Assembly: GCF_003096355.1 (NCBI RefSeq)
Contig: NZ_QEKI01000004.1
Location: forward strand, 1-64,000
Length of the DNA stretch: 64,000 bases
From: Pontibacter virosus
GTDB taxonomy: Bacteria; Bacteroidota; Bacteroidia; Cytophagales; Hymenobacteraceae
Direction of reading: 5' to 3'
Shown one piece after another: positions 17,249 through 26,966 of the stretch. Made by a program: the position numbers and the translations under genes. The notes under the pieces are model-generated. The model saw only the letters and a program-made list of their open reading frames with translations. It searched no databases and had not been told where the DNA came from. Within the stretch, counting starts at the first letter, position 1; the number at the start of each line of letters is the position of its first letter.

Positions 17249-17982
17249 TTACATGCTATGTAGTAGACGATGAGCGCCATGCGCTTGAGGTACTGTCGAG
17301 GTATATTCAAAACACACCCGGTCTGCAACTGTTAGGCGCCGAGGAGAACCCGCTACTCGCCCTCGATGCCATTATTTCAGGACAACTGACAGCCGACATC
17401 ACGTTTCTGGATGTCGACATGCCCCAACTCTCGGGTGTGGACCTGGCCGGCCTGATCAACAGCCGCACCACAGTTGTCTTCACCACCGCCTACCCGGATT
17501 ATGCTTACCAGGCTTTCGAAAAGAATGCGGTTGATTTTCTGCTCAAGCCCATTTCCTACGAGCGCTTTCTCAAAGCTGTGTCCAAGGTGAAGGAAAACCA
17601 GCAGCCAAAGCAGGCTATACCTGCAGCAGAACAGAGTAATGGCTACTTTTTCATCAAAACGGATGTGAAAGGCAAGTTTGTGCGGGTGAATTTTGAAGAG
17701 ATCAGCTATGTGGAGGCGATGCAAAATTACGTGCGTATTCAAACGGCAACCGAAAAGCTGACCACCTACCTGAGCATGAAGGAAGTAGAAGAGCACCTGC
17801 CCGCTACAGATTTTGTCCGGGTACACAAATCCTTCATTGTGCATCTACCCAAAGTCAAGACCGTTGAGGGAAACCAGATTATGCTAAGTAATGGCTGCGT
17901 AGTGCCGATGGGGTCAAGCTACCGGGCTACTTTGATGGATCTGATCAATGCCAGGCTACTTAAAAGTAAGCGGGTAAACTAG
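17245..17982 (+). CDS. LytTR-family response regulator
   Basis: A transcriptional regulator of 245 residues. The receiver domain has the acidic pair Asp8-Asp9, phospho-acceptor Asp56 in FLDVDMP, and Lys in the LLKPISYERF segment. The LytTR DNA-binding domain (about 140-240) contains YVEAMQNYVRI and FVRVHKSFIVH. It is the cognate partner of the overlapping kinase gene. Its TAG stop shares the palindrome CTAG (17979-17982) with the convergent gene, so no terminator separates them. Confidence 0.94.
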   Translation: MITCYVVDDERHALEVLSRYIQNTPGLQLLGAEENPLLALDAIISGQLTADITFLDVDMPQLSGVDLAGLINSRTTVVFTTAYPDYAYQAFEKNAVDFLLKPISYERFLKAVSKVKENQQPKQAIPAAEQSNGYFFIKTDVKGKFVRVNFEEISYVEAMQNYVRIQTATEKLTTYLSMKEVEEHLPATDFVRVHKSFIVHLPKVKTVEGNQIMLSNGCVVPMGSSYRATLMDLINARLLKSKRVN

Positions 17983-20900
17983 AACAGCACCGACACCTGT
18001 GTGCGCCCCGTGTGTACCGCTCCTACACTGTTGGCTTTACGACCGTCGTAGTTGAGTGAGATATTGAGGCCGTTGCTCAGTCGCTGCTGCACGTTAAAGG
18101 ACCAGGTCAGGTTGTTACCTGGACGCAGGGCATTGAGAATCTCATACCCGACATAGGAATTCATATCACCGTCGAACTCGATATTCACCCAGCGCACGAG
18201 ACCGGATACGGTGCGCTTGCTCACCTGGCTTAGTTTTGTCTCCATTCCCAGTTCATGGAAGGTAGCCTGCTGCTCCGCATCTGCGGGAGATAGCTTGTCT
18301 TCGCGCAGGGCCAGTTGGTAGGTGCCCGTGAAACGCAACTTGACATTGGGCTGATACGCCAGCTCCGGCGTAAGCTCATTTGATACAATACTGAAATTTT
18401 TCGAGCTCAGGAAATTAGACCGGTTATCGCGCACGTTCTGGGCCAGGCTGATCTTGGAGCTCAGCACTTCGTTCAGGTTCAAGCGAGCGATTAGCTGGTG
18501 GTTGCCCACGCTTCGGGTTTCGGCACCGTTCGCCAACAGCGACTTCTGCTGATTCTGCTGCACCGTATATTCCAGGCCATACTTAGGGTTACTCCGGTTA
18601 AAGTAGAATGTATTGCGCAATGACTTGATCAGGGAGATCAGAAACTCATCCTCGAAATCTTCGCTGAACGGATTAAAGCGATTCATCACTTCATCATCCG
18701 TCGTCTTTTTGTCGATGCTTACAAAACTCAGAGCTGAGAATTTAGCCATGAAGCCCTTGAAGCCTTCGGCGCTACGCCAGCTGCGGGGCACGTTGCTGTT
18801 CAGGCGGTAGGTGAAGCGGTTGGTATAGGCATTGATGTACTCATCTGTTGGCAAAAACACTTTAACGAATCGGCGCTGATCTACTGTTTGGGCCTCCAGG
18901 TAGTCGTTCAGGTCATTCGGGTTGCCCTCATCGCGGAGGTAGTGCGTGCCCTGCCCCGGCATGGTTTCCCGGAAAACAAAGATGCGCTTCAGTTCACGAC
19001 CTGTGCCTACTGAGTAACTCATTTCGGATCGGAAGCTGCCATCCAGAAAAGAGGTGTTCCAGTCTATGCGCGACTGCACGGTTTCTTCATCCTGCCCCTG
19101 CTCGAGTTCCAGATTTCTGTAAGTGGCCTGCAGGGCGATGTCGCTGTCGCGGCCATATTTGCGCTGGAGCATGGCGTTGTAGGTCTGGCCTACTTCCGGC
19201 GTACCCATCTCTCCTTGCACCGTCGGGCGCAGGTCGGTACGGTAGCTGTAGTCTACCCGAAAGCGGGTTTTGGCAGTATCAGGGCTCTCCACAAAAAACA
19301 CATGCTCGTCAAAGTACATGGCGGAACCCGTCACCGAATCGGTGCCAAGGGCAGTGAGCTTGTTTTTATCGAAGCGGTACACGTAGCCGGGCTCAATTTT
19401 GCCGAGTTTATACCTGGCCCCCACATCGCCCCTATACCACTCCGACTCACGGGTGGCCTGGTCACTGTTAAGCATGAAGAAGCTGTTGCGCAATTCCAGC
19501 TTGCCAAACGCACGGTTCAGATCCAGCTGGTGCTGGGTACCATCCACCTGCTGGTGCCGGTAGCGGCGGCCGATGCGGTAGTTGATCAGATTTTGCGGAT
19601 CCCGCACCGCTCCTACCGAAAAATGAAAGATATGGTCTTCGGCTTTCTGATTCGGGTTGCCCAGACTCCAGTCGCGGTCGAACTCAATGGGACGATAGCG
19701 GTCAATGGGCTCAAAGTTCACATCCGTATACTCGTAGTTGAGCGTGCTGTTGAGGCGGTACTTACCCAGGAGCGAAAGCTGCCGGTCCTGCACAGCGTAC
19801 CCTACCCGCATGGCGGCCCCATTATCATCCATGGCATCAAGTCGGGAGAAGCGATTGAGGTCATTCTGCGAAGCGGCACCTTCCAGGAAGAAATTCACGC
19901 CTTTCTCCAGTTCATAGTTACCACCCAGCGTGATCAGCTGTTTCTTGCGAGGCGTAGGCAAAATACGCACGGGCGCGTAGTTACCCTGCGCCACGCCATT
20001 GACCGGCGCCACCCAGCGGTATACCCTGCCATTCACTGCATTATTGGCCGCTACATAGTTGCCTCTGTTCGTCCCCACTTCCGAAAACCGCACATTATAT
20101 ATGGCTGAATCCGGATGGCTGGAGAACATATACATCTGCTGCGGTATACCATCCACCAAAGTGTCGCGCTGCGCGTACAGCACCTGCGCCGGATCGAAAG
20201 GCACTTGTGTCGCTCCCGGAGTAACGGCCATGTTCAGGCTGTCGCCTATACCTGCGAGCAGGCGTTTTTCATCGTCCCGTAAGTCGAGGTGCAGGAGGTT
20301 GTTCGGATTGTCGGACTCGTTGTAGTAGTTGGCGTATACCTGCATCTTGCCCAGTTGCTGGTAGTGGCTGGCGTGGTAAATGCTACGGCTGTAGTTCAGG
20401 TCAGAATACTCAAAGTCTACCCGAATACGGGAGTTTTTGGTGATGACGTGGCGTGTCGTGAAGGTGATCTCAGCCTGGTTATAGTCGATCACATAATCAA
20501 AGTCGAAGCCGCGGGTCAGCAGACGGCCGTCCAGAAAGACACGTTCCGAATTGGCCAGCACGATGATGAATCGCTCGTTATTTGGCCCTCGCAGTCGGTA
20601 GGGTCCCTGCACGCCTTCCAATGCCTCCACGGCCTGCGAGGCAAACTTTCCTTTCGAGACTGAGGCTGCGACTGTGGTAGTGCCCAGTTTTTCCGGTGAT
20701 TTTCCAAAAGTAGTTTCAAAGGCACCGCCCTGTACGTTTTTGTAAAACTGCATAAAGTAAGACGGCTTGCTACGCAGTACCACGTCCCCCGCCGACAGCT
20801 GCCACTGCTTGTGCTTGAGCGTGATGTATACCCGGTCAAACTCGTTTAACTGCTGCGTGTTGCCCTCCGGCTGAAAAGGTATATTTTGGTCGGTAATAGC

Positions 20901-21467
20901 TGCCGTAATTTCAATGTCGTCAGTCAGTTTACCATCGAGTTGCAGGTTCAGGGCTGAGTTTACAAACACGTTTTGTGTGTTACCGAAGGAAATACCGCGT
21001 GATATGCTGCCCGTTTTGTTCAGCCCGGGAGTCTTGAAGATTTCTTCACGCTGCGCAAAGTCCTCTTTGTACAGCTCTTTAGGCGAACCGCTCCGGTCCA
21101 GTTTCATGATGTCGCGTCGGTATGCGGGTTTGGCCAGGCTCAGCGGCAGCGTTCTGTAGCACACGAGCACCGAGTCAGGTATGGGAACCATGGTCCCCAG
21201 TGTATCGATGATCTGGTAAGTGGGAGCCGGAAACTCAGTTAGCTTGAACTCGTGCGTATAATAGTTGTAGTCAAATTTGATCTGATCTTTGTAAGGGCCC
21301 ACCAGCGTAATGGTGTTAACGTCAATGGTCAGGGTATCAAGCTGCTGCGGGTAGTCAGTCAGGTATAGCCACTTACAGTGTCGGTTATTCATGGGGGCCT
21401 GGGCCAGGGCTAGCACAGGCAGGCACAGCAGCAACAGCAGGATGCCGGTAACCAGACACCGGATCAT
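17979..21467 (-). CDS. Predicted large outer-membrane beta-barrel protein
   Basis: A protein of about 1162 residues that I cannot assign to a named family. I chose the ATG at 21467 because it follows the kinase gene in an ATGA overlap and gives a clear signal peptide (MIRCLVTGILLLLLCLPVLALAQA); a longer frame to 21530 would place a charged stretch before it. After a beta-rich N-terminal part come GISFGNTQNVFVNS and ITAAITDQNIPFQPEG, then very many alternating amphipathic strands rich in Tyr, Arg and Asn. These include LRNTFYFNRSNPKYGLEYTV and a final LNISLNYDGRKANS. The C terminus VLF is aromatic, as in barrel proteins. It resembles SprA-like giant barrels in style only. Coupling to the kinase suggests a shared envelope function. 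Confidence 0.7.
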   Translation of the reverse strand: MIRCLVTGILLLLLCLPVLALAQAPMNNRHCKWLYLTDYPQQLDTLTIDVNTITLVGPYKDQIKFDYNYYTHEFKLTEFPAPTYQIIDTLGTMVPIPDSVLVCYRTLPLSLAKPAYRRDIMKLDRSGSPKELYKEDFAQREEIFKTPGLNKTGSISRGISFGNTQNVFVNSALNLQLDGKLTDDIEITAAITDQNIPFQPEGNTQQLNEFDRVYITLKHKQWQLSAGDVVLRSKPSYFMQFYKNVQGGAFETTFGKSPEKLGTTTVAASVSKGKFASQAVEALEGVQGPYRLRGPNNERFIIVLANSERVFLDGRLLTRGFDFDYVIDYNQAEITFTTRHVITKNSRIRVDFEYSDLNYSRSIYHASHYQQLGKMQVYANYYNESDNPNNLLHLDLRDDEKRLLAGIGDSLNMAVTPGATQVPFDPAQVLYAQRDTLVDGIPQQMYMFSSHPDSAIYNVRFSEVGTNRGNYVAANNAVNGRVYRWVAPVNGVAQGNYAPVRILPTPRKKQLITLGGNYELEKGVNFFLEGAASQNDLNRFSRLDAMDDNGAAMRVGYAVQDRQLSLLGKYRLNSTLNYEYTDVNFEPIDRYRPIEFDRDWSLGNPNQKAEDHIFHFSVGAVRDPQNLINYRIGRRYRHQQVDGTQHQLDLNRAFGKLELRNSFFMLNSDQATRESEWYRGDVGARYKLGKIEPGYVYRFDKNKLTALGTDSVTGSAMYFDEHVFFVESPDTAKTRFRVDYSYRTDLRPTVQGEMGTPEVGQTYNAMLQRKYGRDSDIALQATYRNLELEQGQDEETVQSRIDWNTSFLDGSFRSEMSYSVGTGRELKRIFVFRETMPGQGTHYLRDEGNPNDLNDYLEAQTVDQRRFVKVFLPTDEYINAYTNRFTYRLNSNVPRSWRSAEGFKGFMAKFSALSFVSIDKKTTDDEVMNRFNPFSEDFEDEFLISLIKSLRNTFYFNRSNPKYGLEYTVQQNQQKSLLANGAETRSVGNHQLIARLNLNEVLSSKISLAQNVRDNRSNFLSSKNFSIVSNELTPELAYQPNVKLRFTGTYQLALREDKLSPADAEQQATFHELGMETKLSQVSKRTVSGLVRWVNIEFDGDMNSYVGYEILNALRPGNNLTWSFNVQQRLSNGLNISLNYDGRKANSVGAVHTGRTQVSVLF

Positions 21468-24400
21468 GCGGTGGCCAACGGTAAAGAAATGTAAAACGTC
21501 GTCCCCTCTCCTTCTTCTGTCACAAACCAAATGCGACCGCCAGCGTTTTCAATTCCTTTTTTGGCAACAGCCAATCCTATACCTGAACCCGTATACTTGG
21601 TACTGAAGTTAGGTATAAATACTTTGTGCTGAATTTCGGCAGGTATACCGCTCCCGTTATCGGCGATGGACACCAGCGCCGTATTATTCCCATCCACCTT
21701 CAAGTCTATTTTGATCATAGGCTTCCGGTCGGCAGGTACCGCCTGAATGGCGTTCAGCAGCAAATTGTTGAAGGTCCGCACCATCAGCGCCTCGTCGGCC
21801 ATCACCATTACCGGCTCCTCCGGCATACGCAGTTTCGTTTTCACGGAAGCTGGATTTGTGTGCAGGTCAGCGGCTTTGTGTAACGCAGCTCCCAAATCCA
21901 TGAGCTCGGCTTTTGGCTCGGGCATAGAAGTGAAGTTGGAGAATGACGTTGCAATGTCGCTAAGGATGTTGATCTGCGTGATCAGCGTATGCGAGATCTT
22001 GTTGATCATCTGCTCCGTGTTCGGGTTCTTCTCTGCAATGGCCTTCTGAAGGTACTGCAGCGAAAGCTTCATCGGCGTGAGCGGATTTTTGATCTCGTGT
22101 GCGACCTGACGTGCCATTTCCCGCCAGGCGGCTTCCTTCTCGCGCATCGCCAGCTCTACCTTGTTCTGCTCCAGCGTTAGCAGCATGCGGTTGTACTCAT
22201 TCACCAGCATTCCGATCTCATCGGCCCCTTCATAAGCCAGCATCTCGTTCTTGCCCGTCAGGGAGGTGTGCTTCAGCTTGTCGGCCAGCATGCGCAGCGG
22301 TACCGTCAGGGCTCTGGAGGCAAAGAAGGTCAGGATGATGAACACGATGAACATCACGGTGAAGATGTTCATCGTCGTCGTAATCAGTTCAATCAGTTTG
22401 AGATCAAGCTGTCGCTCCGAATCGAAGAAAGGTATACCAATAAAGCCGATCAGCTTTTCAGGATCGTTGTCCGGGCGCAGTGGCAGGTATAGCGCGTTGA
22501 AGCTCAGATTACCAGCATGCTCATCGAACAGCACCCGCAAGGCCTGCCGCTCTGATATAGCTGCGTAAGCATATGGATTAATCAGCTTAGAAAGTAGACC
22601 CGACTCAAAAATGAGTGGCTGGCTGGTTACCAGTAGGCGCCCGTTACGATCATAGAGGCTGACATCGGCCTCGGACAATGCCGCGATAGAGGCCACACGC
22701 CGAAGCAGGCGGTTACGATCTGGCAACACTTCCAGCGTTGTTGGCCTGCTCAAATGGTCCTGAATGGCCTCTCCCTTTTTCTCGTAAGACGAAAGCAAGT
22801 CTTTCTTGTAAGAGCCCGTTACCAAACTGGCCGTCACGATACTCACCAGCATCAAAGGGAGCAGTATACCGAAGTTCAGGAAAAGTTGAATCTTGGTACT
22901 GAAGTTCGGTTGAAAATCACGCAGGCGTTCCCTGTTCAGCAAAATGTACAGCAAGGCCACCACGATCAGACAGGCGGTAAAGTATAGAAACAGAAATGAA
23001 AAATTCGAAAGCACTTCGCGGGCTCCGTACTTACTTGTTGTGATGATCACGGTGGGACCGGAATCGGTGCTTACACCCAAATGATGAAAGCCCTCCTCGG
23101 TTGCCCCTTGACGATACAGCTCATTCTGATCTAGTTGATTTCGGTCGAAATTAGTCGCATAGTCGAACTCCCCCTCGCTGTAAGTCAGCCTGCCCTCTTC
23201 ATAAATGCCGTAGCTCAGAATATCTGCTCTAAACGGCTGCTGATGCTGTTGTCCTGCCAGTAGCTCCGGCACCAAGCTGTTTGGGAGCAGCTCTTTCAGA
23301 CTCAACTGAAGCACGATGGTACCATACAACTGCGTACCCAGCGGCACTTCGATCAGCTTTAAATAAAAACGGGTGTGCGGACGTGCCGGGTCATTAACCA
23401 GGTATAGGTTCTCGTATTCTGTCTTGTTACGGGCGGTTGCGTATTTCTGCCGAAGTTCATCCAGTGTGGCTGCTGTCGTATCGGCGCTCTCGAGTGTGCG
23501 GCCCTGGCTGTCAAACAAAAGAATGTTGGCTTCATACTTATCAAAATAGTCTGGCAGAAACTGGCGCGATATCTTACGTTTGATAAAGAAAGCATCGACA
23601 TAGGGGCCCTTCATTTTCGATTGGATCAACACGTCCTCTGACACCCGCACTGCCACATCTTCTTCCAGCAGGTACTCAGCCAACACATCGTTGCCTTGCA
23701 TCAGGTCGAAGGCAAATTTCTGCTTATAAGCCAACAACTCACTTTGGAAGTGTGTGTAAAGCGAGGCAGCACCCGTCAGGCTACTGACGGCGATGATCAA
23801 AAAGAAAAAGAGGTAGGTGCGGTAAGGCAAACTAATCGCCTGCCGATGCTGCGCTGCCAGCAGAATGATGATCCAGAACACAGTACCGATGAGCAACACA
23901 GGAATCCAACGCACACCCCATACAAGTGCCAGCAGCGTCAGTACAACTGCTATACCCAGCAAAACTTTATAAGGCCACCAGCCACTTGACTTCCGCAACA
24001 GTACATTGACTACCGAGGCCAGCATGAAGGCAAAGAAGCTTAGCGCCACAGTATGCAAAAACATGAGGCTATACATCACCAGCTTATACCGCTCCAGCGC
24101 AATAGACTGGTTGATGTCGAGTGCCAAGGGCGAGTTGTGGTAGATACCATAGTAGAAGCGGAACAGAATAGCCAGCAAGACAAAGAAGGCAAGCATGGCA
24201 ATCCCAAGCACAAGTTTGCTCTTTTGCGGCGAGTAGGACTTGACAGTGGATAAAACTTCGTTCTTATGGAATAAGTAATAAGCAGCCCAGGCTACTACGA
24301 CGAGCAGTAATACATTCAGTGCGAGATCACCCACCGAGGGAGACCAGAAAGAGGCAGCATAGAGGCGCGGATCAAACAACTCCGTCTCTACGATCAGAAA

Positions 24401-25171
24401 CGGGAGGTTGAGGAATAAAAGCGTAAACCGGAAACCTACCAGTAGCAGTAACAGGAGCACAATACCTTCCGTATAGCGCTGACGCTCTAAAAAGATCCTG
24501 CTGAATGAAATGCTAAACCAGACAAAAAAAATGATCCCTAAGGTGAGTAGAATAAGTTGCAGGTTGTCAAAACCTGCGTCTATCCTATCTGATCCATGGT
24601 CCACGGCGAAAAGAAACTCTCCCTTAGCGGTCTTCACTTGTGGCAATTGCCCGGGATTGTCTAATACCAGACGCACCTCTGCCTTACCAAAAATGCTTTT
24701 CTGCAAACCTGATGACAGGTAGTCATTGGTTAGACCATAGTCAATATGCAATGGTATGTAGGTGAAAATATGATAGTCACCAACACGATGTGGCATGACC
24801 ACAAAAATGCCGTAACTGTTTCGGATGGTGGAAATGGAACGAAGTGTTGGCGGCAGATCCAGGTCAGGTATAACCGTGTGGTCTGACCAGTACACCAGGC
24901 GGCCATTCTTGTATACAAAAGTAGGATAATGCGTTTTGGAGAGTAGCTCTGAAAAGCTTATCTGGTCTTTCTGCAGTTGACCACTCAGTTGGGTTGCCTC
25001 CTCCTGTGCATCTAATAACAGCGCCTGCACACGTTGCGCTATCTGCTGCTGAGTTTGCTCCTTATCTGCCTGAAGCCAGGAGGCCGGCACCCTATAATGC
25101 AAAAAAGCTGTTGCCGCAAAGCACAGCACAGCAAGGACAAATAAGACTATTGGGGCAATATTCCGGTTCAA
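21464..25171 (-). CDS. Very large polytopic sensor histidine kinase (NtrY-like core)
   Basis: An inner-membrane kinase of 1235 residues, several times the usual size. Order: a first TM helix, a periplasmic domain (about 30-205), a block of roughly eight TM helices (about 210-470), a second extracytoplasmic domain (about 475-735), two TM helices, a third sensor-like segment, another TM helix, HAMP (about 945-1000), then HisKA with the phospho-acceptor His near 1025 in QVAHEIKNPLTPMKLS. The HATPase domain has NNLLLNAIQAVP, DNGSGIP and STKYTGSGIGLA. The HEIKNPLTP core resembles NtrY/AtoS kinases. No response regulator is adjacent; the downstream barrel gene is coupled by ATGA. Confidence 0.9.
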   Translation of the reverse strand: MNRNIAPIVLFVLAVLCFAATAFLHYRVPASWLQADKEQTQQQIAQRVQALLLDAQEEATQLSGQLQKDQISFSELLSKTHYPTFVYKNGRLVYWSDHTVIPDLDLPPTLRSISTIRNSYGIFVVMPHRVGDYHIFTYIPLHIDYGLTNDYLSSGLQKSIFGKAEVRLVLDNPGQLPQVKTAKGEFLFAVDHGSDRIDAGFDNLQLILLTLGIIFFVWFSISFSRIFLERQRYTEGIVLLLLLLVGFRFTLLFLNLPFLIVETELFDPRLYAASFWSPSVGDLALNVLLLVVVAWAAYYLFHKNEVLSTVKSYSPQKSKLVLGIAMLAFFVLLAILFRFYYGIYHNSPLALDINQSIALERYKLVMYSLMFLHTVALSFFAFMLASVVNVLLRKSSGWWPYKVLLGIAVVLTLLALVWGVRWIPVLLIGTVFWIIILLAAQHRQAISLPYRTYLFFFLIIAVSSLTGAASLYTHFQSELLAYKQKFAFDLMQGNDVLAEYLLEEDVAVRVSEDVLIQSKMKGPYVDAFFIKRKISRQFLPDYFDKYEANILLFDSQGRTLESADTTAATLDELRQKYATARNKTEYENLYLVNDPARPHTRFYLKLIEVPLGTQLYGTIVLQLSLKELLPNSLVPELLAGQQHQQPFRADILSYGIYEEGRLTYSEGEFDYATNFDRNQLDQNELYRQGATEEGFHHLGVSTDSGPTVIITTSKYGAREVLSNFSFLFLYFTACLIVVALLYILLNRERLRDFQPNFSTKIQLFLNFGILLPLMLVSIVTASLVTGSYKKDLLSSYEKKGEAIQDHLSRPTTLEVLPDRNRLLRRVASIAALSEADVSLYDRNGRLLVTSQPLIFESGLLSKLINPYAYAAISERQALRVLFDEHAGNLSFNALYLPLRPDNDPEKLIGFIGIPFFDSERQLDLKLIELITTTMNIFTVMFIVFIILTFFASRALTVPLRMLADKLKHTSLTGKNEMLAYEGADEIGMLVNEYNRMLLTLEQNKVELAMREKEAAWREMARQVAHEIKNPLTPMKLSLQYLQKAIAEKNPNTEQMINKISHTLITQINILSDIATSFSNFTSMPEPKAELMDLGAALHKAADLHTNPASVKTKLRMPEEPVMVMADEALMVRTFNNLLLNAIQAVPADRKPMIKIDLKVDGNNTALVSIADNGSGIPAEIQHKVFIPNFSTKYTGSGIGLAVAKKGIENAGGRIWFVTEEGEGTTFYISLPLATA

Positions 25172-25343
25172 TGCAGCAAGGATTATCCACGAATTTAAGC
25201 AATTCGCGTTATAAGAGCATGACTTATAAGCAGCTAAAATGTAAGCAACAGCCCCAAGTCATTATTAATTCTGGAACCACAGCGAATTACATGAACAAAA
25301 CGGATCAAAATTCACTCCAGAATTCAGAAGACAATTAAAAAAT

Positions 25344-25384
25344 AAAACCACATACAGGTTACAAAGCCTGCAAGTGGTTTTAAT
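25344..25384 (-). terminator. Terminator of the act/cox respiratory operon
   Basis: AAAACCAC...CAGG pairs with CCTG...GTGGTTTT across a short loop, about 70 bases beyond the stop of the last gene. The minus-strand product ends in a short T run. The remainder of 25172-25452 contains no gene. Confidence 0.65.
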
Positions 25385-25452
25385 GTTGAGTCACATGCTC
25401 AAATCTTAATAGGTAGCCTGGTTAACCAGGCAGTTCCAAAAGAGCTTTTCGA

Positions 25453-25722
25453 TTAAGCCATTTTAGCTTTTTTCTGTCGGCTGCTCTTGTACCACAAGAA
25501 ACCTACTGTACCTACCAGCACATAAGGAATTAACATGAGATAAAGTATACCTGTATTCAAGCCTGCTCCTACCTGTGAGTCGGAGTCAGTACTCCCGGTT
25601 CCGACGTTAGACTCTACCGTGGCGCGGCACATCGCACACTGGCTGTAGGCCTCTGTAGATACTAAACTAAGGGTAAGCATCAGCAGGCCTGCAAAAAATA
25701 TTCTTAATAGTTGGCTCTTCAT
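25453..25722 (-). CDS. Small secreted/membrane protein with CAMC motif, oxidase cluster
   Basis: An 89-residue protein at the end of the respiratory operon. I start at the ATG at 25722 (MKSQLLRIFFAGLLML), which gives a signal peptide; an in-frame ATG two codons earlier is possible, and the longer frame to 25833 is unlikely because it overlaps the previous gene and adds a non-hydrophobic leader. After the signal peptide comes QCAMCRATVESN, a CxxC pair positioned for the periplasm, then one TM helix (ILYLMLIPYVLVGTVGFLWY) and a basic tail. I have seen similar small proteins beside Bacteroidota oxidase genes. A role in copper or heme delivery is conceivable but unproven. Confidence 0.7.
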   Translation of the reverse strand: MKSQLLRIFFAGLLMLTLSLVSTEAYSQCAMCRATVESNVGTGSTDSDSQVGAGLNTGILYLMLIPYVLVGTVGFLWYKSSRQKKAKMA

Positions 25723-25754
25723 GATCATAAAACAAGCATTTACTGTTCCTGGTT

Positions 25755-26309
25755 CTAAGAATAGTACGGAGATATCATAATGTAAACAAGCACTCCCGTC
25801 ACGGCTACATAAAGCCAGATCGGAAAGGTCCACTTTGATATACGACGGTGACGTGCAAACTGATTAGACAAGGCAAAGTACATGGACAGAAGTACCAGCG
25901 GCACAATCACCACAGCTAACACAATATGTGTCAGGAGAATGAAATAGTAGAAGAGCTTCAAATAGCCGTCGCCACCATATATAGTTCGCTCTCCGAGAAA
26001 ATGATAAGTGACGTAGGATACTAGAAAAATAGCAGATAAGCCAAAGGCTGTTGCCATGGCCGCACGATGCACCTTTATATTGCCTTTGCGGATGTTATAA
26101 TAACCGATTACCAGGGCAAAGGCTGTAATAGAATTCAAAATGGCGTGCAAGGTTGGCAGAAAAGATACATCAGCTGTGCTTGACCCTTCCTTTGGCATGA
26201 AGAACAGCATCGCCACCACCACAGGTATGGCAACAGACAAAATAGCTATTACCACCAAGAATTTTCTGTCTTTGCCAGTAGCTGGACTATTTTGATTTGC
26301 TGTATTCAT
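25755..26309 (-). CDS. DUF420 family membrane protein
   Basis: A 184-residue membrane protein with five predicted helices. The family (DUF420, related to the CtaM/YozB group) is linked to cytochrome oxidase biogenesis in Bacillus relatives. Conserved His residues are at LPTLHAILN, KVHRAAM, YHFLGE and LTHIVLA, consistent with a heme- or metal-binding role like other oxidase assembly proteins. Its start overlaps the end of the SCO gene by 23 bases. It lies near the end of the operon with other assembly factors. Confidence 0.88.
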   Translation of the reverse strand: MNTANQNSPATGKDRKFLVVIAILSVAIPVVVAMLFFMPKEGSSTADVSFLPTLHAILNSITAFALVIGYYNIRKGNIKVHRAAMATAFGLSAIFLVSYVTYHFLGERTIYGGDGYLKLFYYFILLTHIVLAVVIVPLVLLSMYFALSNQFARHRRISKWTFPIWLYVAVTGVLVYIMISPYYS

Positions 26310-26955
26310 CTAAAAGAACTTTAATTTCCAGTATCAGGCGATCTACGTCCTCTTTATCGGTACCATCATAAATACCTCTTACATACCTGTCTTTATCCAC
26401 GAGCATGAATTTCTCGCTGTGTATGAAATCCTGCTGGCCCTCTACTTTCATGACTGGCAAATAGAAGCCTTTTTGAGCTAAGTTGTAGATACGATCGCGA
26501 TCACCAGTCAGAAAATACCACTTCGCAGGATCGGCATTATACCGATCTCCGTACTCTCGCAACACTTCTGGTGTGTCATGTTCCGGGTTAACTGTAAAGG
26601 AAACCAGTTTGACCTGCTCTTCGTCATGAAATGCCTCCTGAACACGCACCATCTGCGAGGACATGGCTTTGCAAATATCAGGACAAGTCGCGAAGAAAAA
26701 GTCAGCTACATAGATGTTACCATCCAACTCGTTCTGAGAGATTGTTTGACCCTGCTGCGAAGTAAACTCAAAAGCAGGCACCTGGTTAAAAAGTGTATCG
26801 CCCTGGGCATCGCGTATGACTTCGCCAGTGGCAGTTACCTGAGGAAAATATTTACGGAGTGTGTAGTGGTGTTCACCAAAGCTGCCGATAAATATAAAAA
26901 TAAGAAGAGGCACTAATAGTAGGATCCCTAATATTAGTGCCTTTAAATTACTCAT
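26287..26955 (-). CDS. SCO1/SenC copper chaperone
   Basis: A thioredoxin-fold, membrane-anchored copper chaperone that helps assemble the CuA centre of cytochrome c oxidase. I use the ATG at 26955 (MSNLKALILGILLLVP), which gives 222 residues and an N-terminal anchor; an upstream extension to 27069 would run into the oxidase subunit IV gene. Copper ligands are the two Cys of CPDIC in FFFATCPDICKAM and the distal His in DFIHSEKFMLVD. It sits 11 bases after the subunit IV gene. Confidence 0.93.
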   Translation of the reverse strand: MSNLKALILGILLLVPLLIFIFIGSFGEHHYTLRKYFPQVTATGEVIRDAQGDTLFNQVPAFEFTSQQGQTISQNELDGNIYVADFFFATCPDICKAMSSQMVRVQEAFHDEEQVKLVSFTVNPEHDTPEVLREYGDRYNADPAKWYFLTGDRDRIYNLAQKGFYLPVMKVEGQQDFIHSEKFMLVDKDRYVRGIYDGTDKEDVDRLILEIKVLLDEYSKSK

Positions 26956-26966
26956 AATCAGTGTAC

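Noticed and set aside
19215..20108. A 297-codon plus-strand frame inside the barrel gene
   Set aside because: It is antisense to a long, signal-peptide-bearing gene with consistent protein composition; the antisense translation has none.
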